64,000 nt of DNA from Acidobacteriota bacterium (GTDB lineage Bacteria; Acidobacteriota; Terriglobia; Terriglobales; Acidobacteriaceae), in NCBI GenBank assembly GCA_021781495.1, contig JAJXWS010000003.1, forward strand, positions 40,302 to 104,301, read 5' to 3'. A program made the translations under genes and the position numbers. Under the pieces are notes generated by a model. The model saw only the letters and a program-made list of their open reading frames with translations. It ran no database searches and was not told the DNA's origin. Shown in pieces: positions 36,808 to 46,841 of the stretch; position 1 is the stretch's first letter; each line of letters starts with the position of its first letter.

Positions 36808-37989
36808 TTATGCCCCCGCTCCTGCCGCCGCGGCCACCACCAGCTCTGCCGCTTCTTTCATGGTTGCGCCCACCTGGAAGTTCAGGCCCGACTCCTTCAG
36901 AATCTGCCGTCCCTCTTCAACGTTGGTGCCTTCCAGCCGCAGAACAATCGGCACCTTCACGTTCAGGTTGCGCGCCGCGGCCACCACGCCCGTGGCCAGC
37001 CGGTCCACGCGCAGAATGCCGCCAAAGATATTGATGAAGATCGCCTTCACGTGCGAGTCCGACAGCAGAATCTCAAACGCGTGCTCAATCTGCTCCTGCG
37101 TCGCGCCGCCGCCCACGTCCAGAAAGTTTGCCGGGCTTCCGCCTGCATACTGGATGATGTCCATCGTGGCCATCGCCAGTCCCGCGCCGTTCACCATGCA
37201 GGCAATCGAGCCATCCAGCTTGATGTAGTTCAGCGCGTACTTGCTCGCCTCCACCTCCAGCGGATCCTCTTCGGCCACATCGCGCAGCGCCTTGATCTCC
37301 GGATGACGGAACAGCGCGTTGTCGTCGAAGTTCATCTTCGCGTCCAGCGCAAACAGCTTGTCGTCCTTCGTCGTGATGAAGGGATTGATCTCCACCAGCG
37401 AAGCATCCGTCTCCACAAACGCCTTGTAGAGCGCCTGCAGGAAGGTCACCGCCTGGTTGATCTGCGTCGCCTTCAGCCCCAGAGCAAATGCCAGCTTGCG
37501 GGCCTGCCATGCGCCAAAGCCCACCGCCGGATCAATCGTCTCTTTATAGATGGCCTCCGGCGTCTTCGCGGCAACCTCTTCAATCTCCATGCCGCCGGCC
37601 TGCGACGCCATGAAGACCAGCTTGCCTGTCGCGCGATCCAGCACAATGCCCAGATACAGCTCGCGATCGATAGCCGCCGTCTCTTCAATCAGCAGCCGCT
37701 GAACCTTTTGCCCCTGCGGGCCTGTCTGGTGTGTCACCAGTTGCATGCCCAGGATGTTCTTCACGTGCAGTTCCGCGTCTTCGCGCGTGCGGGCCACCTT
37801 CACGCCGCCGCCCTTGCCGCGGCCTCCTGCGTGAATCTGCGCCTTCACCACAACGCCGCTCGCGCCCTCGGTAAACAGCTTCCGGGCCACCGCCGCCGCT
37901 TCTTCCGGCGTGTTGGCCACCTCGCCCCTGGGCACGGCCACGCCGTACTTCGCCAGGATTTCCTTTGCCTGATACTCGTGAATTTTCAT
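36808..37989 (-). CDS. sucC: succinyl-CoA synthetase beta subunit
   Basis: The 393-residue product begins [17 protein letters not shown] and carries an ATP-grasp domain ([18 protein letters not shown]), EINPFITT and the C-terminal [10 protein letters not shown] motif. It pairs with SucD. ATG 37989 is chosen by the family N terminus; the upstream open extension to 38040 is rejected. No strong ribosome site is visible. Confidence 0.96.
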   Translation of the reverse strand: MKIHEYQAKEILAKYGVAVPRGEVANTPEEAAAVARKLFTEGASGVVVKAQIHAGGRGKGGGVKVARTREDAELHVKNILGMQLVTHQTGPQGQKVQRLLIEETAAIDRELYLGIVLDRATGKLVFMASQAGGMEIEEVAAKTPEAIYKETIDPAVGFGAWQARKLAFALGLKATQINQAVTFLQALYKAFVETDASLVEINPFITTKDDKLFALDAKMNFDDNALFRHPEIKALRDVAEEDPLEVEASKYALNYIKLDGSIACMVNGAGLAMATMDIIQYAGGSPANFLDVGGGATQEQIEHAFEILLSDSHVKAIFINIFGGILRVDRLATGVVAAARNLNVKVPIVLRLEGTNVEEGRQILKESGLNFQVGATMKEAAELVVAAAAGAGA

Positions 37990-38140
37990 GTTGGTAGGGA
38001 CCGCCCAGTCCGCTGAGGTTAGAATCCACAGGCCGAACACCGTGCGCCGGCCCGCCGGACCGTACCAGCGGTGCTCTCATACTATCTTGCGCCACGAAGC
38101 CCCGGCAAACCTCCGCGCCGCACCGTTACCATAAAGGAAT

Positions 38141-39205
38141 ATGAGCATGCTGAAGGATTTGTTAAAGCCGATGGCCGAAGACGGCGCGGCCATGACCCGC
38201 GAGCAGGCCGCCGCCGCACTCCAGGAGATCCTGGCCGGCCAGGTGCCTGAAGTCGAAACCGCTGCCCTGCTGGCCGTCCTGGCCACCCGCGGCGAGCAGG
38301 CGCCCGAGCTGGCTGGCTTTGTTGAAACCATGCGCTCCCTCGCCACTCCCGTTCCCCTCAGCGACGAAGAGCGCAGCGCCCTCGTCGATACCTGCGGCAC
38401 GGGCGGCGGCGGCCCGCTCACCTTCAACATCTCCACCGGCGCCGCGCTCGTCGCCGCCGCAGCCGGGGCCAAAGTCGCCAAGCACGGCAATCGCGCCGTC
38501 ACCTCCCGCGCCGGCTCGGCAGATGTCCTCGAAGCCCTCGGCGTGCCCATCACTCTTGGCCCCGAGCTGGCCGCCGAGTGCCTCCGCGAAACCGGCTTCA
38601 TGTTCCTCTTTGCCCCGCTCTACCACCCCGCCATGAAGGCCGTCGGCCCCCTGCGCCGCGCCCTTGGCTTCCGCACCATCTTCAATCTCTGCGGCCCGCT
38701 CACCAACCCCGCCGGAGCCCGCACCCAGGTCATCGGCGTGCTCGCGCCCAGCCGCGTCCTGCTCGTCGGCCGCACCCTCGCTGAGCTCGGCGCCAAACGC
38801 GCCTTCGTCGTCCACGGCACCGACGGCATTGACGAGCTCACCACCACCGGCGAGTCCGTCGTGGCCCGCATTGAAGAGTCTCCCGAAGGCGGCGCGCCCC
38901 TGCTCAAGGCCGCCCGCATCACGCCGGAGATGGCCGGCCTGCCGCGCGTCACCCTCGACCAGTTCATCGGTGGCGACGTGCAGACCAACACCTCGCTCCT
39001 CTATGACGTCCTCACCGGCATCCCCGGTGCCCGTCGCGATATCGTCCTGCTCAACGCCGCCGCCGCGCTCGTTGCCGCGGGCATCGCCGGCGACCTCAGG
39101 GAAGGCGTCGAGCGCGGAGCCGAAGCCATTGACTCCGGCATGGCCGCGACCACCCTCGTCAAGCTGCGCCAGTTCGGCGAAAAGCACGGCGCAAAATCCA
39201 GCTGA
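38141..39205 (+). CDS. trpD: anthranilate phosphoribosyltransferase
   Basis: The 354-residue product has the PRPP/metal motif DTCGTGGGG (83-91), NISTGAALVAAA, KHGNRAVTSRAGSADV (114-129) and the type-III PRTase fold. It makes N-phosphoribosylanthranilate in tryptophan synthesis. No other trp gene is nearby. AAGGA lies just before the ATG. It is divergent from sucC. Confidence 0.95.
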   Translation: MSMLKDLLKPMAEDGAAMTREQAAAALQEILAGQVPEVETAALLAVLATRGEQAPELAGFVETMRSLATPVPLSDEERSALVDTCGTGGGGPLTFNISTGAALVAAAAGAKVAKHGNRAVTSRAGSADVLEALGVPITLGPELAAECLRETGFMFLFAPLYHPAMKAVGPLRRALGFRTIFNLCGPLTNPAGARTQVIGVLAPSRVLLVGRTLAELGAKRAFVVHGTDGIDELTTTGESVVARIEESPEGGAPLLKAARITPEMAGLPRVTLDQFIGGDVQTNTSLLYDVLTGIPGARRDIVLLNAAAALVAAGIAGDLREGVERGAEAIDSGMAATTLVKLRQFGEKHGAKSS

Positions 39206-39270
39206 GCGGGTGCACACACTCACGCGTCTTTCTCGCGGGAATCGTGTCCAATCGGATAAGGAGCCCTCGC

Positions 39271-39981
39271 ATGATGACGATCCGCGCCGTTGCCGCTGCG
39301 GCTGTGCTGGCCGCAGCCATCCCCGCGTTTGCCCAGCAGGCCGGCCAGCCACAGCTCAAAATCGACTCCGCCAACCGCACCCTCACCGTAACCGCCAATG
39401 AGAGTGTCAGCGTAGAGCCCGAGGTCGCCATCCTCCACGTCGGCTTCCAGACGCAGCCCATGGACGCCAAAGCGGCCTACGCGCAGGGCGCACGTACCTC
39501 CAACGCCGTCATCGACGCCCTCAAGCAGGCCGGCATTCCCGCCACCGACATCCGCAGCGAGTCCCAGTATCTGCAGCGCGACTACACGCCCAAGTCCCAC
39601 AAATTCCTGCTCACCCAGCAGTGGACCGTCCGCACCACACCCGAGCGTGCCGCGGAGATTCTCGACATCGCCATCACCGCCGGAGCCACCACCAGCGGCC
39701 AGATTGACTGGGATGTGAAAGACCCCCGCGCTCTCGAAGAGCAGGCCCTCGACCGCGCCACCGCCCGCGCGCGCCAGAATGCCGCCGTGCTGGCAAAGGG
39801 CATGGGTGTCCGCCTTGGCGCGCTCCTCTATGTCAGCAATCAGCTCTCGGCGCCCGGATTTCCGCGCCCTGTCATGCGCGCCTTTGCCATGAAGAGTGAT
39901 GAGGCCAGCCAGCCCCTCGCCATCGAGCCGCAGAAGGTCAGCCGCGAAGCCGCCGTCTACGCCGTCTTTGCCATCGAGTAG
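39271..39981 (+). CDS. SIMPL-domain (DUF541) periplasmic protein
   Basis: The 236-residue product has a signal peptide (about residues 1-21, ending FAQQ) and a SIMPL/DUF541 domain (NRTLTVTANESVSVEPEVA, GFQTQPMDAKAAYAQG, DIRSESQYLQ, ARARQNAAVLAKGMGVRLG in outline). The family is periplasmic; oxidative-stress links are known for some members. ATG 39271 has GGAG 8 bases upstream. Stop is 3 bases from the convergent DUF1810 gene. Confidence 0.85.
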   Translation: MMTIRAVAAAAVLAAAIPAFAQQAGQPQLKIDSANRTLTVTANESVSVEPEVAILHVGFQTQPMDAKAAYAQGARTSNAVIDALKQAGIPATDIRSESQYLQRDYTPKSHKFLLTQQWTVRTTPERAAEILDIAITAGATTSGQIDWDVKDPRALEEQALDRATARARQNAAVLAKGMGVRLGALLYVSNQLSAPGFPRPVMRAFAMKSDEASQPLAIEPQKVSREAAVYAVFAIE

Positions 39982-39984
39982 TCG

Positions 39985-40407
39985 CTACCGCAGCAGTTCC
40001 ATCGTCAGCGGATCAGCCTTCCCTGCGAAGTACTTGTCCAGGGCGGCACGGAATACCGTGTCGTCCTCGGCCGCCCGCGCAAACAGCGTCATCGACGAGC
40101 GAAACTTCAGGTCGTCCGGCGAGCCCAGAATCTCCCGGATCCCGCGCCCTTCCACCGCATTCACCAGCCGCGTGCACTCCCGCAGCCGCGGACCCAGAAC
40201 CGGATGCTGCAGATACGCCGTAGCCTCTTCCAGGGAGCCGATCCCATAAAAAAGGGACTGCGGACTATGCCCCAGCCCCTTCATCTGCGGAAAGATGAAC
40301 CACATCCAATGGCTCCGCTTGGCGCCCGCGCGCAGCTCAGCCAGCACCTGCGACATCACGTCGTCCTGCGCGCTCACAAAGCGGTCGAGAAGAAACCGGT
40401 CCTTCAT
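39985..40407 (-). CDS. DUF1810-family protein
   Basis: The 140-residue product shows the family signature RFVSAQDDVMSQVLAELRAG, HWMWFIFPQMKGLG, YLQHPVLGPRLRECT and DDLKFRSSMTLF. It is a small cytoplasmic protein often described as related to calpastatin-like proteins; its function is unknown. It is convergent with the SIMPL gene and divergent from the dioxygenase gene. Confidence 0.88.
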   Translation of the reverse strand: MKDRFLLDRFVSAQDDVMSQVLAELRAGAKRSHWMWFIFPQMKGLGHSPQSLFYGIGSLEEATAYLQHPVLGPRLRECTRLVNAVEGRGIREILGSPDDLKFRSSMTLFARAAEDDTVFRAALDKYFAGKADPLTMELLR

Positions 40408-40619
40408 CGCGCCTCATCCCCTGGGAAGCCGTTTCATTAGACGCGCCGCCAACCGCCTTGGATGCCGGGCCTTACGCCCTTTTTCATCCCCTGCCCGCCG
40501 CTGCTCGCGGCCGTGCCGTACTCCTCCGCATCCATCTCCGGGCTCCGTGCATCTTACTTATAGTTGTTGAAACAAGTATTACCGGCCGTCCACCGGCCAA
40601 AGCCTGAAAGGAGCCTCCA

Positions 40620-41435
40620 ATGTCCGCCAATTCCCCTCGCCAGCCCGCCATCTTCCTGCCCCACGGCGGTGGCCCCTGCTTCTTCATGGACTGGACCTGG
40701 GGCCCGGCCGACACCTGGCTTCCCACACAGCGCTTTCTGGCGGGCCTCGCGGCCACCCTGCCCGCCACGCCCAAGGCTCTGCTCGTCGTCAGCGGCCACT
40801 GGGAGGAGTCCGCCTTCACCGCCAGCGCCGCGGAGCAGCCCGGCCTCATCTTCGACTACACCGGCTTCCCCGAGCACACCTACCGCCTTACCTGGCCCGC
40901 GCCCGGCAACCCGCAACTGGCCCTCCGCGCCGCCGATCTGCTGCACCAGGCCGGGCTTCCCTCGGCCATCAGCCCAGCGCGCGGCTACGACCACGGCGTC
41001 TTCGTGCCGCTCAAGGTCGCCTTCCCGCAGGCGCAGATTCCCGTGGCCTCCCTCTCGCTGGCCGCCTCGCTCGATCCCGAGCTGCACCTCGCCGCGGGCC
41101 GCGCGCTGGCACCGCTGCGCGACGAGGGCGTGCTCCTCGTCGCCAGTGGCATGAGCTTCCACAACCTGCGCGGCTACTTCCGGCCAGAAACCACCGAACG
41201 CGCCCGCACCTTCGATGCATGGCTTACCCGCGCCGTGGAGTCGCCCGCAGCCGAGCGCGATACCCAGCTCGCCAACTGGCGCCAGGCGCCCTTCGCCGCC
41301 TACTCCCATCCGCGTGAGGAACACCTGATCCCCCTCATGGTGGCCGCAGGCGCCGGCGGAGACGCACCGGGTCAGCGCATCTTCACGGACGAGCCCATGG
41401 GCGCGGCCATCAGCGCCTATCGCTTCAACGGATAA
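40620..41435 (+). CDS. DODA-type extradiol ring-cleavage dioxygenase
   Basis: The 271-residue product matches the LigB/DODA (YgiD-like) family: ifLPHGGGPCF near the N terminus, VVSGHWEE, a mid His in RGYDHGVFVPL, ASGMSFHNL and a C-terminal HPREEHLIPL. The histidines would hold the active-site metal. It should open catechol-type rings such as DOPA; the natural substrate is unknown. GGAG lies 6 bases before ATG 40620. Confidence 0.88.
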   Translation: MSANSPRQPAIFLPHGGGPCFFMDWTWGPADTWLPTQRFLAGLAATLPATPKALLVVSGHWEESAFTASAAEQPGLIFDYTGFPEHTYRLTWPAPGNPQLALRAADLLHQAGLPSAISPARGYDHGVFVPLKVAFPQAQIPVASLSLAASLDPELHLAAGRALAPLRDEGVLLVASGMSFHNLRGYFRPETTERARTFDAWLTRAVESPAAERDTQLANWRQAPFAAYSHPREEHLIPLMVAAGAGGDAPGQRIFTDEPMGAAISAYRFNG

Positions 41436-41453
41436 GGGAAAACACAGGACGAT

Positions 41454-41482
41454 GAGGCTTCCGCGCCATGCGCGAAGGCCTC
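41454..41482. terminator. hairpin between convergent dioxygenase and DoxX genes
   Basis: GAGGCTTCCGCGC and GCGCGAAGGCCTC pair around CAT, with one mismatch and one G-T. It overlaps the stop of the DoxX gene. No T tract follows, so activity is uncertain. Confidence 0.45.
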
Positions 41483-41927
41483 ACTTCGGCTGGTACCACT
41501 TGCGCTTGCGGCCAATCCGCAGCCCGCGGTCGATCAGCGTGGCCAGCAGCCCAAACAGCATGGCCAGATCCGTGCGCGACTCATGCAGAAAGCTCAGCAC
41601 GCCGTAGCGGTTCAGCTTGGCCGGGGCAAACGGCCCTAGCGGCCTGCCCAGCAGGATCGGCACCTTGGTCGTCACCAGCGCCGTCACAATCACCGCCAGC
41701 AGCAGCAGCGCCGCATCGCCCGCATAAAGGCCCAGAACCATCGCTGCGCCCGCCACCACCTCCACCCCGCCCACCAGCGGCGCCAGCACATGCGGCAGCG
41801 GCAACCCGATGTGCGCAAACCGGCCCGCACCCAGATCATGCGGCTCGGTAAACTTCAGGATCCCCTCCGTCAAAAACACCAGACCCACAATCACGCGGAT
41901 CAGGATAAGAGGAAAATCTCGACGCAT
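41481..41927 (-). CDS. DoxX-family membrane protein
   Basis: The 148-residue product has four predicted membrane helices: LILIRVIVGLVFLTEGILKF with the DoxX-type Glu, GVEVVAGAAMVLGLY, LLLLAVIVTALVTTKVPILL and a final LAMLFGLLATLI. DoxX-family proteins are small quinone-linked or redox-associated membrane proteins of varied role. ATG 41927 has GGAG 8 bases upstream. Confidence 0.8.
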   Translation of the reverse strand: MRRDFPLILIRVIVGLVFLTEGILKFTEPHDLGAGRFAHIGLPLPHVLAPLVGGVEVVAGAAMVLGLYAGDAALLLLAVIVTALVTTKVPILLGRPLGPFAPAKLNRYGVLSFLHESRTDLAMLFGLLATLIDRGLRIGRKRKWYQPK

Positions 41928-42062
41928 CAGTACCACTCCATTCCCGGGGCTTCCATGGCTGTGGCAGGCAAGCCGCCCGCCGTATTGCGTTTGCAATACA
42001 CAAAAGCATACCGCAGCCCAGACCGGCGGCAACGCGCGCCGGTCTCCCGCGGATGCGATCTG

Positions 42063-42560
42063 TCACTGGTTCAGCAGCCTCTGAATCGCCGGCTCCAGCT
42101 GCCGCGGCGTTTTGGACGGCGCATATCGGCCCACCACATTCCCGTTTCGGTCCACCAGAAACTTGGTGAAGTTCCACTTGATCCGCCGCGTGCCCAGGAT
42201 TCCCCGCTTCTTCTCCTTCAAAAAGCGGTACAGCGGATGAGCATCCGGCCCGTTCACCAGAATCTTTGCGAACATGGGAAACGTGACGTCGTATTTCGTC
42301 TCGCAGAAGGCCAGAATCTCCTCGCCCTTCCCCGGCTCCTGCTCGCCAAACTGGTTGCACGGAAACCCCAGCACCACCAGCCCACGGTCCTTATACATGC
42401 GGTAGAGCTGCTCCAGCCCCTCGTATTGCGGAGTAAAGCCGCACCGGTTCGCTGTGTTCACAATCAGCAGTACCCGGCCTTTCAGCCTGTCCAGGCACAG
42501 CGTTCCCCCGTCCAGCAGCGGACCGCAAAACTCGTAGATCGAGCCGGCAATTCCGTCCAT
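42063..42560 (-). CDS. glutathione peroxidase-family thiol peroxidase
   Basis: The 165-residue product has the peroxidatic Cys40 in NTANRCGFTPQY, the FPCNQFGEQEP motif with Cys68, and WNFTKFLV, the GPx signature set. With Cys in place of selenocysteine it most likely uses thioredoxin to reduce peroxides. GGAGGAAAA precedes ATG 42560. Confidence 0.92.
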   Translation of the reverse strand: MDGIAGSIYEFCGPLLDGGTLCLDRLKGRVLLIVNTANRCGFTPQYEGLEQLYRMYKDRGLVVLGFPCNQFGEQEPGKGEEILAFCETKYDVTFPMFAKILVNGPDAHPLYRFLKEKKRGILGTRRIKWNFTKFLVDRNGNVVGRYAPSKTPRQLEPAIQRLLNQ

Positions 42561-42997
42561 TTTTCCTCCGCAACCTGCGCTTTTCTAAGGATGTCATGCG
42601 GGCAACTTATGCGTCTAAATGGAATGCATCGCAAAAATCCATGCATTCATTTCCGCTTTCCGGGGCCTTCCCGGCGCCTGAGACCGCCCTGTTCCGGTAG
42701 ACTGGATTGGGTCCCACATAGCCATGGTCCCGGTCGCTGCGTCTGCCGCGCCGGGCGTACGGCGTGAGCCCAGACCCAGGCCGAGAGCGTTTTTGCACGG
42801 CATGGAAATCAGGGAAAGATATGGTTTTCTAGCCGATGGCTGGCCCGGCGGTTTGGGCAGGGTGGCCACGGTCCAATATAATCAGACTTTCCTCGATGCA
42901 GGACCAGATTTTAAGCAATGAGGGTGTGCATATTCTTCCCGTGAAGCGTAACCATGGACCGCACCAGTATTCGTGCTCGTCGGAGGGCCTCGGCCCG
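42561..42997. other. upstream region of bamA, no gene seen
   Basis: About 440 bases separate the glutathione peroxidase and bamA starts. The right half holds a promoter with a perfect -10 (42877-42882). Open frames here are short, mutually overlapping and motif-free. The bamA frame itself stays open back to 42836, but the sequence before 42998 does not resemble a signal peptide. Confidence 0.5.
42854..42882 (+). promoter_or_regulatory. promoter candidate for bamA
   Basis: TATAAT (42877-42882) is preceded after 17 bp by TGGGCA (42854-42859), which matches the -35 consensus at four of six positions. Confidence 0.5.
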
Positions 42998-45901
42998 GTG
43001 AAGATCAAGCACACTTCTATCTCTCGCGCCTCCCGGCTCTCCGTACGGCTTGCGCGCCTGTCGCTGCTCGTCCTGCTGGCCATCGTCTCTGTCTCGGCCG
43101 TGGCCCAGCAGAGTGACACCATTGACCAGATCCGGGTCATCGGCAACCGGCGCATCCCACGCGAGACCATCCTCGCCCGGCTCTTCACTCACCCCGGCGA
43201 CACCTATGACCCCATCTCCATCGAGCGCGACTTCAACTCCCTTTGGAACACCGGGTACTTTGAAGACCTCCGCATCGAGCGCGAAGACACCGAGAAGGGC
43301 GTCATCCTGAACGTTTTCGTTCGCGAGCGTCCCACCATCCGCGAGATTAACTACAAGGGGCTAAACACCGTCTCCGTCTCGGATGTGCTCGACCGCTTCA
43401 AGAAGGAGAAGGTCGGCCTCTCGGTCGAGGGCCAGTACGACCCCACCCGTATCAAGCGCGCGGAAACCGTGCTCAAGGAGATGCTCGCCGAGCACGGCCA
43501 CCAGTTCGCTACCATCAAGACTGAGGTCAAGACCATCCCCCCTGCCTCCGTGCAGGTCAACTTCAACGTGAAGGAAGGCCCCGTCGTCAAGGTCGGCGAG
43601 ATCCGCTTCACCGGCAATCAGCACCTCAGCAGCCTCTACCTGCGCCGCTCCATGAAGAACCTCAAGCCGATCGGCATTCCCTACTCGCTGATCTTTGAGA
43701 ACCTCTTCGCCCGCACCTTCGACGCGTCCAAGCTCGAAGAAGACACCGAGCGCGTCCGCCAGGCATATCGCGACCGCGGCTACTACAACGCCGCCATCGA
43801 GGAGCCCAAGACCCAGATCCGCGATCAGGGCGGCCTCAACTGGTTCACCTTCCGCCCCCGCAAGGGCAAGCGCATTGATATCCTCATGCCCATCGAAGAG
43901 GGCGACCGCTATCGCCTGGGCACTATCACCTTCACCGGCAACAAAGCCGTCCGCAACGAGAAGGCTCTGCGCGCCACCTTCGCCGTCCGCGATGGAGACT
44001 GGTTCAACGCCACCGCCATCGGCAAGGGCCTGGAGAACCTCAAGAAGGCCTACGGCCAGCTCGGCTACATCAACTTCGGCGCCATTCCCAAGCCCGTCTT
44101 CGATGAGCAGAAGAAGACCGTCTCGCTCAGCATCGACATCGATGAAGGCAAGCAGTTCTATGTCTCGCGCATCGAGTTCCAGGGCAACACCATCACCCGC
44201 GACCGCGTCATCCGCCGCGAACTCCTGCTCGAAGAGGGCCAGGTCTACAACTCCCAGCTCTGGGAGTACAGCCTCATGCGCCTGAATCAGCTCGAGTACT
44301 TCGAGCCCCTCAAGGTCGAACAGGACTCCGAGGCCCACCAGAACCCTGAGGCCGGAACCGTCGACCTGCTTCTCAAGGTCAAGGAGAAGGGCAAGAACTC
44401 CATCGGCCTCAACGGCGGCGTCAGTGGCCTGTCCGGCGCCTTCCTCGGCGTCAACTACCAGACCAACAACTTCCTCGGCCTGGGTGAAACCCTCAGCGTG
44501 CAGGGCAACCTCGGCAACGTGAGCCGCCAGTTCCTCTTCGGCTTTACGCAGCCGTACGTCCGCAACCGTCCGCTCAACGTCGGCTTCCAGATCTTCAACA
44601 ACAAGCAGGACTACAACGCGGCCAAGAGCTACCAGACCACCACCGGCGAGGCCGTCAACCTCACCGCCGCGCAACAGTCGCTCACGCAGAACTACAATCA
44701 GGCCTCCACCGGCCTCAACTTCTCCGTCAGCTATCCACTGCGCCGCCACGCCTTCCAGCGCGTCGGCTTCACCTACTCGCTCACGCGGTCCACCATCTCG
44801 GCCTTCAGCACGGCCTCGCAGACCTTCTTCCAGACCATCAGCTTCCGGTCGGGAATCCAGGGCTCCAACGCACTGGCCGGCATCGTCAACAGCTCCGCGT
44901 CCTTCAGCTACAGCTACAACACCATCAACAACCCCCTCCGTCCGCGCAGCGGCAAGGAGCTGACGGCTGTTCTGCAGGTGGCCGGCATCTGGGGTAACGT
45001 GCGTTACATCTCTCCGCTGGTCGCTTACAAAAGCTTCCACTCCATGCACTACCTCACCTTCTCGCCCAACGGCCGCAATGTGCTCGGCCTGCGCGCGCAG
45101 CTGGGTTATGTGCAGGGCTTTGGCGGCGCGGTGGCGCCCCCGCAGAACCGCTTCTACACCGGCGGCGAGGCTGACCTGCGCGGCTTTGATATCCGCGGCG
45201 CCACGCCCTACGGCTACGTGCCCAACCGCGCTAGCGTGCAGCTCACTAATCCGGACGGCAGCTGCGTCCCGCGCGATCCCACCAACCCGCAGCTCAATCA
45301 GTGCATCCAGGTGCCCATTCCGGTCTATGGCATCGCCTCCATCGGCGGCGACTCCAACCTGACCACCAACGCCGAGTACCGCATTCCCATCGCCGGCCCG
45401 GTCACCTTCTCCTTCTTTGACGACTTCGGTCTCGACGTCGCCGCCAACCACGGTCAGCTCATGCAGAGCCCTGAAGGCTTCGCTTCGCTCACCGCTCCGC
45501 TCTACGGCTGCCCGGTCTACAACAACGGCTCCTGCCAGGGCGGCATCCCCGGCTCGCAGGTCGGCTTCCTGAAGGACATCCGCCCCGTCGCCGGAACCAA
45601 CTTCGTTCCGCGCATGTCGCTCGGCGGCGAGCTGTCCGTCATCATGCCGATCGTCAACGCTCCGGTCCGCCTCTACTACGCGTACAATCCGCTCCGCCTC
45701 TACGAGCGGCCCTACTGCAACGACGTCCGCCTCGGCGCCAAGGTGCAGAGCTGCTCCGCGCAGCTCATCACCCGCGACATGTTCCCCCCGGGCGGCGCGG
45801 GCGACTACACCTACCAGCAGGCGATTCAGGCCTACGGCGCGCAGAACCTCTTCCGCGAGCCGCGTAAGACCTTCCGCCTCACGGTATCCACCACCTTCTA
45901 A
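42998..45901 (+). CDS. bamA: outer-membrane protein assembly factor BamA
   Basis: The 967-residue product has a signal peptide ending AVAQQ, about five POTRA repeats (starting IDQIRVIGNRRIPRETI; later IREINYKGLN, VGEIRFTGNQ, LGTITFTGNK, VSRIEFQGNT) and a C-terminal Omp85 barrel ending in TVSTTF. The barrel has the loop motif GGEADLRGFD. BamA folds and inserts barrel proteins. GTG 42998 follows GGAGGG by 10 bases and opens into the signal peptide. It is longer than E. coli BamA (about 810), mainly from barrel loops. skp follows after 307 bases. Confidence 0.93.
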   Translation: MKIKHTSISRASRLSVRLARLSLLVLLAIVSVSAVAQQSDTIDQIRVIGNRRIPRETILARLFTHPGDTYDPISIERDFNSLWNTGYFEDLRIEREDTEKGVILNVFVRERPTIREINYKGLNTVSVSDVLDRFKKEKVGLSVEGQYDPTRIKRAETVLKEMLAEHGHQFATIKTEVKTIPPASVQVNFNVKEGPVVKVGEIRFTGNQHLSSLYLRRSMKNLKPIGIPYSLIFENLFARTFDASKLEEDTERVRQAYRDRGYYNAAIEEPKTQIRDQGGLNWFTFRPRKGKRIDILMPIEEGDRYRLGTITFTGNKAVRNEKALRATFAVRDGDWFNATAIGKGLENLKKAYGQLGYINFGAIPKPVFDEQKKTVSLSIDIDEGKQFYVSRIEFQGNTITRDRVIRRELLLEEGQVYNSQLWEYSLMRLNQLEYFEPLKVEQDSEAHQNPEAGTVDLLLKVKEKGKNSIGLNGGVSGLSGAFLGVNYQTNNFLGLGETLSVQGNLGNVSRQFLFGFTQPYVRNRPLNVGFQIFNNKQDYNAAKSYQTTTGEAVNLTAAQQSLTQNYNQASTGLNFSVSYPLRRHAFQRVGFTYSLTRSTISAFSTASQTFFQTISFRSGIQGSNALAGIVNSSASFSYSYNTINNPLRPRSGKELTAVLQVAGIWGNVRYISPLVAYKSFHSMHYLTFSPNGRNVLGLRAQLGYVQGFGGAVAPPQNRFYTGGEADLRGFDIRGATPYGYVPNRASVQLTNPDGSCVPRDPTNPQLNQCIQVPIPVYGIASIGGDSNLTTNAEYRIPIAGPVTFSFFDDFGLDVAANHGQLMQSPEGFASLTAPLYGCPVYNNGSCQGGIPGSQVGFLKDIRPVAGTNFVPRMSLGGELSVIMPIVNAPVRLYYAYNPLRLYERPYCNDVRLGAKVQSCSAQLITRDMFPPGGAGDYTYQQAIQAYGAQNLFREPRKTFRLTVSTTF

Positions 45902-45928
45902 ACAACTGCGTTTTGCATCGTTCCATCC

Positions 45929-45960
45929 GGGCCGCTCTCTACGGAGCGGCCCTTTTCTTT
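45929..45960 (+). terminator. intrinsic terminator of bamA
   Basis: GGGCCGCTC and GAGCGGCCC form a perfect 9-bp stem with loop TCTACG, followed by TTTTCTTT. Confidence 0.85.
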
Positions 45961-46010
45961 GCCTTCCCCGCTCCCGCTTCGCCGGCCCTCATTTTTCATC
46001 CTCCGCCGGT

Positions 46011-46039
46011 TTGACGCCCCCAACCCGCCCTCCTATAAT
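46011..46039 (+). promoter_or_regulatory. promoter of the skp-like gene
   Basis: TTGACG (46011-46016) and TATAAT (46034-46039) are separated by 17 bp, close to the sigma70 consensus. The start codon is about 160 bases downstream of the predicted start. Confidence 0.6.
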
Positions 46040-46208
46040 CCATCTAGTTCCTGCTGACGTCTCCATCCGCGTCTCTTTATCGCCTCCGCCAATGCCTTGG
46101 CGGGGTCTCCCAAGAGAATGGCAGTGAGGTTTCTCAGGAGGCACAGGTTTGTCTCGCGCACCATGCGCGCACATACATCCAGGAATTCCGAAGGAGTTTT
46201 TCACTCGA

Positions 46209-46841
46209 ATGAAGCGCTCGCTTGCACTAGTAGCTATGTTGGCCTCAGGCCTTGCCCTGAGCGCCACCGCCCAGTCCCCGGCTGCCGCTCCCGCCGCCAC
46301 CGCGCCTGCCGGACCAGCCAAGATTGCCGTCATCGCCTTCCAGGTGGCCGTGGCCCAAACCAATGAGGGACAGCGCAACTTCGCCGACCTGCAGAGAAAG
46401 TACGAGCCCAAGCGCGCCCAGCTCAAGAGCCTCAGCGACGAGGTCGATACCCTCAAGAAGCAGCTCCAGGCACAGGGCGACAAGCTCAGCGATGCCGAGC
46501 GCGCCAGCCGCGCCAAGACCATCGACGACAAGGAGAAGCAGCTCCAGCGCTCTGCGGAAGACGCCCAGAACGACTTCCAGCAGGAGATGCAGCAGCTCTA
46601 CAACTCCCTGGCCTCCAAGGTCTATGACGTCCTCGCTTCCTACGCCAAGGAGCAGGGTTACACGCTGGTGCTCGACGTTGCCCAGCAGCAGAACCCCGTC
46701 CTCTATGCTAGCGAGTCCACCAACATCACCAAGGCAGTCATTGACGCCTACAACGCCAAGTCCGGCGTACCCGCACCTCCGGCTCAGGAACTGCCTTCCG
46801 CTCCCAAGCCGCCTGCGGCGCATGCCCCCGCTTCGCACTAA
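46209..46841 (+). CDS. skp: Skp/OmpH-family periplasmic chaperone
   Basis: The 210-residue product has a signal peptide (MKRSLALVAMLASGLALSA), an Ala/Pro linker and the Skp fold. The fold has a short beta strand (IAVIAFQVAVAQT), a long coiled coil (about residues 70-140, with KSLSDEVDTLKKQL and QEMQQLYNSLA) and a return strand (YTLVLDVAQQQNPVLYA in outline). A Pro/Ala-rich tail follows. It carries unfolded outer-membrane proteins to BamA. AAGGAG lies 12 bases before ATG 46209. Confidence 0.88.
   Translation: MKRSLALVAMLASGLALSATAQSPAAAPAATAPAGPAKIAVIAFQVAVAQTNEGQRNFADLQRKYEPKRAQLKSLSDEVDTLKKQLQAQGDKLSDAERASRAKTIDDKEKQLQRSAEDAQNDFQQEMQQLYNSLASKVYDVLASYAKEQGYTLVLDVAQQQNPVLYASESTNITKAVIDAYNAKSGVPAPPAQELPSAPKPPAAHAPASH

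Larger units (their letters stand above)
45902..46208. other. bamA-skp intergenic region
   Basis: About 310 bases contain the bamA terminator (45929-45960) and a strong promoter for the skp-like gene (46011-46039). No gene is seen. This means skp is transcribed separately from bamA here. Confidence 0.6.

Noticed and set aside
43361..45451. Open frame of about 700 codons antisense to bamA
   Set aside because: The plus-strand frame encodes POTRA and barrel motifs; the antisense frame is low-complexity Val/Glu/Ala/Gly and arises from G+C-rich codon bias.
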